From contig PLYG01000572.1 of assembly GCA_003153335.1 (NCBI GenBank), forward strand, positions 3,352-9,397: a stretch of 6,046 nt of DNA, read 5' to 3'. This document shows, in pieces, positions 5,865 through 6,046 of this stretch. The position numbers and the translations under genes were made by a program. The stretch comes from Betaproteobacteria bacterium (GTDB lineage Bacteria; Pseudomonadota; Gammaproteobacteria; Burkholderiales; Casimicrobiaceae). The notes below the pieces were generated by a model. That model had not been told where the DNA came from. It was given only the letters and a program-made list of their open reading frames with translations, and made no database searches. How positions within the stretch are numbered: the first letter of the stretch is position 1; the number at the start of each line of letters is the position of its first letter.

Positions 5865-6046
5865 CTACGCTGCCCGCTTGCGGATCGCTACCCACGCGCC
5901 TACTGCCAGCAAGAGCGCGAGCACACCCATGATCCAATCCGACAGCGCCGGGGTGGCAATAGGAGGAAGTGGGATAACTTGCAATACGAGATTGCCGCGC
6001 AGCTCGCCGCCCGGAAAGCTGACAGTGTGGATGTTCAAGTAGGAAC
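5865..6046 (-). CDS. C-terminus of a CHRD-domain protein with IPTL-CTERM-like sorting tail (5' end outside window)
   Basis: Reading the minus strand from the right edge gives 59 codons ending in TAG at 5865-5867. The first part, SYLNIHTVSFPGGELRGNLV (1-20), matches the last strand of CHRD domains, which typically end Y-x-N-x-H-T-x-x-x-P-x-G-E-I-R-G. A short linker leads to TPALSDW (31-37), a hydrophobic helix IMGVLALLLAVGAWVAI (38-54) and the basic end RKRAA (55-59). This motif-helix-basic cluster is the tripartite layout of IPTL-CTERM surface-sorting signals, processed in the family model by an exosortase-type enzyme; here the core reads PALSDWI in place of IPTLxxWG. The protein is therefore probably secreted and anchored or released at the envelope. 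It lies upstream of the YtkA-like gene on the same strand with a gap of about 90 bases, so co-transcription is possible. The fragment is too short for the ORF finder thresholds often used, but the two motifs in one frame make it convincing. Confidence 0.78.
   Translation of the reverse strand, partial: SYLNIHTVSFPGGELRGNLVLQVIPLPPIATPALSDWIMGVLALLLAVGAWVAIRKRAA

Noticed and set aside
5776..6042. 88-codon plus-strand frame at the right edge
   Set aside because: The opposite strand there encodes a CHRD end plus sorting tail. The plus-strand product is arginine/serine-rich with no pattern.

Overview
The window looks like chromosome from a GC-rich betaproteobacterium, probably Burkholderiales. 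The Bug-type tripartite tricarboxylate receptor family is greatly expanded in that group, and the CHRD/IPTL-CTERM-type protein at the right edge also fits. This assignment comes from gene content and base composition only. All eight genes lie on the minus strand, so they are transcribed from high to low coordinates. Long plus-strand open frames over the genes are antisense shadows.

In transcription order: (1) 6046-5865 is the last 59 codons of a secreted CHRD-domain protein ending in an IPTL-CTERM-like surface-sorting tail. (2) 5773-5411 encodes a small exported YtkA/FixH-like protein. (3) 5352-5290 holds a well-formed promoter with two operator-like palindromes. It drives (4) a VapBC toxin-antitoxin pair, with AbrB-type antitoxin at 5289-5044 and PIN-domain toxin at 5047-4667, joined by an ATGA overlap. 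(5) 4559-3804 encodes a TauE/SafE-type membrane exporter. (6) 3709-2723 encodes a periplasmic Bug/TctC solute receptor behind a perfect Shine-Dalgarno. (7) 2654-1257 encodes an acylating, CoA-dependent aldehyde dehydrogenase. (8) 1267 to beyond base 1 encodes an AMP-forming acyl-CoA ligase, overlapping (7) by 11 bp and cut by the window edge.

Genes 5-8 look like one catabolic operon. An acyl-CoA ligase coupled to a CoA-acylating aldehyde dehydrogenase is the SauT-SauS arrangement known from sulfoacetate degradation in Cupriavidus necator: sulfoacetate to sulfoacetyl-CoA to sulfoacetaldehyde. A TauE/SafE protein, a family that includes proposed sulfite or sulfoacetate exporters, fits that route. 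A Bug receptor would stand where C. necator has the MFS importer SauU. The substrate remains an inference: neither sulfoacetaldehyde acetyltransferase (Xsc) nor a regulator is visible here, and all four families have other roles. The vapBC module separates this operon from the unrelated exported-protein genes to its right. No RNA gene, CRISPR array or insertion sequence was seen, and no stretch over 300 bases lacks a gene.
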